The notes under the pieces are model-generated. The model had not been told where the DNA came from and made no database searches. It saw nothing but the letters and a program-made list of their open reading frames with translations. The translations under genes and the position numbers were made by a program. Source: CAYRYU01 sp964428355 (GTDB lineage Bacteria > Muiribacteriota > Ozemobacteria > Ozemobacterales > Ozemobacteraceae). From it: 31,946 nucleotides of DNA. Location of the stretch: the NCBI GenBank assembly GCA_964428355.1, contig CAYRYU010000082.1, positions 1 through 31,946 on the forward strand, written 5' to 3'. Positions 31,870 to 31,946 of the stretch are shown one piece after another (the stretch's first letter is position 1; each line of letters opens with the position of its first letter).

Positions 31870-31946
31870 CCCCCCCAACCAGGATTCCGCTTCTCGCCTG
31901 CCCATTACCGCTTGCCGGGATGGGGTCGGGTGTCCTCAAGGACTGC

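Noticed and set aside
31870..31946. Start of another gene at the right edge
   Set aside because: No open frame with a start, ribosome site or recognisable protein pattern is visible in 77 bp.

Overview
The window is GC-rich bacterial chromosome with dense, mostly operonic genes. It has no rRNA, tRNA, CRISPR array or recognisable transposase. The signal peptides, an ArsP/YraQ-type permease, a CcdA/TlpA-type redox relay and a WbaP-type sugar transferase fit a free-living, probably anaerobic or microaerophilic environmental bacterium. The phylum cannot be fixed from the sequence. The membrane PIN/TRAM gene next to gltX recalls the yacL-gltX neighbourhood of Firmicutes, but the many small zinc-ribbon membrane proteins suggest a deep-branching or poorly cultured lineage.

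Layout. 1-3353: a partial NHL-repeat protein, a palindromic intergenic repeat, a membrane protein with two RanBP2-type zinc fingers, and a DUF2007 zinc-ribbon protein that ends a minus-strand operon (O-methyltransferase, histidine phosphatase, DUF2007 protein; 4731 down to 2619). 4890-8296: an operon led by a clear sigma-70 promoter, encoding a YacL-like PIN/TRAM protein, a CBS protein with a HutP-like C-terminus, and glutamyl-tRNA synthetase. It is closed by a second palindromic repeat that carries a terminator. 8409-10404: small secreted proteins and a Spo0M-like protein.

10680-19286 is a metalloid and thiol-redox island. A plus-strand arsM-arsR-arsC-acr3 operon has a strong promoter and a candidate operator. 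A convergent nine-gene minus-strand operon runs from 19250 down to 13697: ArsR regulator, small disulfide thioredoxin, DGC-type zinc protein, secreted thioredoxin, CcdA-like membrane protein, ArsP/YraQ-like permease, DUF5714 protein, divergent lipoate ligase and a second small thioredoxin-like protein. Together they could reduce As(V), export As(III), methylate it and export methylated trivalent arsenic, with a dedicated electron relay. The lipoate-ligase part has no obvious place in standard arsenic resistance.

19323-28824: leuS followed by a tightly packed run of unfamiliar genes: two multi-pass membrane proteins, a two-TM zinc-ribbon protein, a membrane-anchored winged-helix-like protein with a C-C-C-H zinc finger, and a 997-residue P-type-ATPase homologue that has lost its catalytic motifs. 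This is the best candidate for an undescribed system. 28790-31001: a minus-strand operon of a ferritin-like protein, a sugar transferase and a DUF1858 protein. The window ends with a P-loop NTPase gene interrupted by a one-base shift in a C7 tract.
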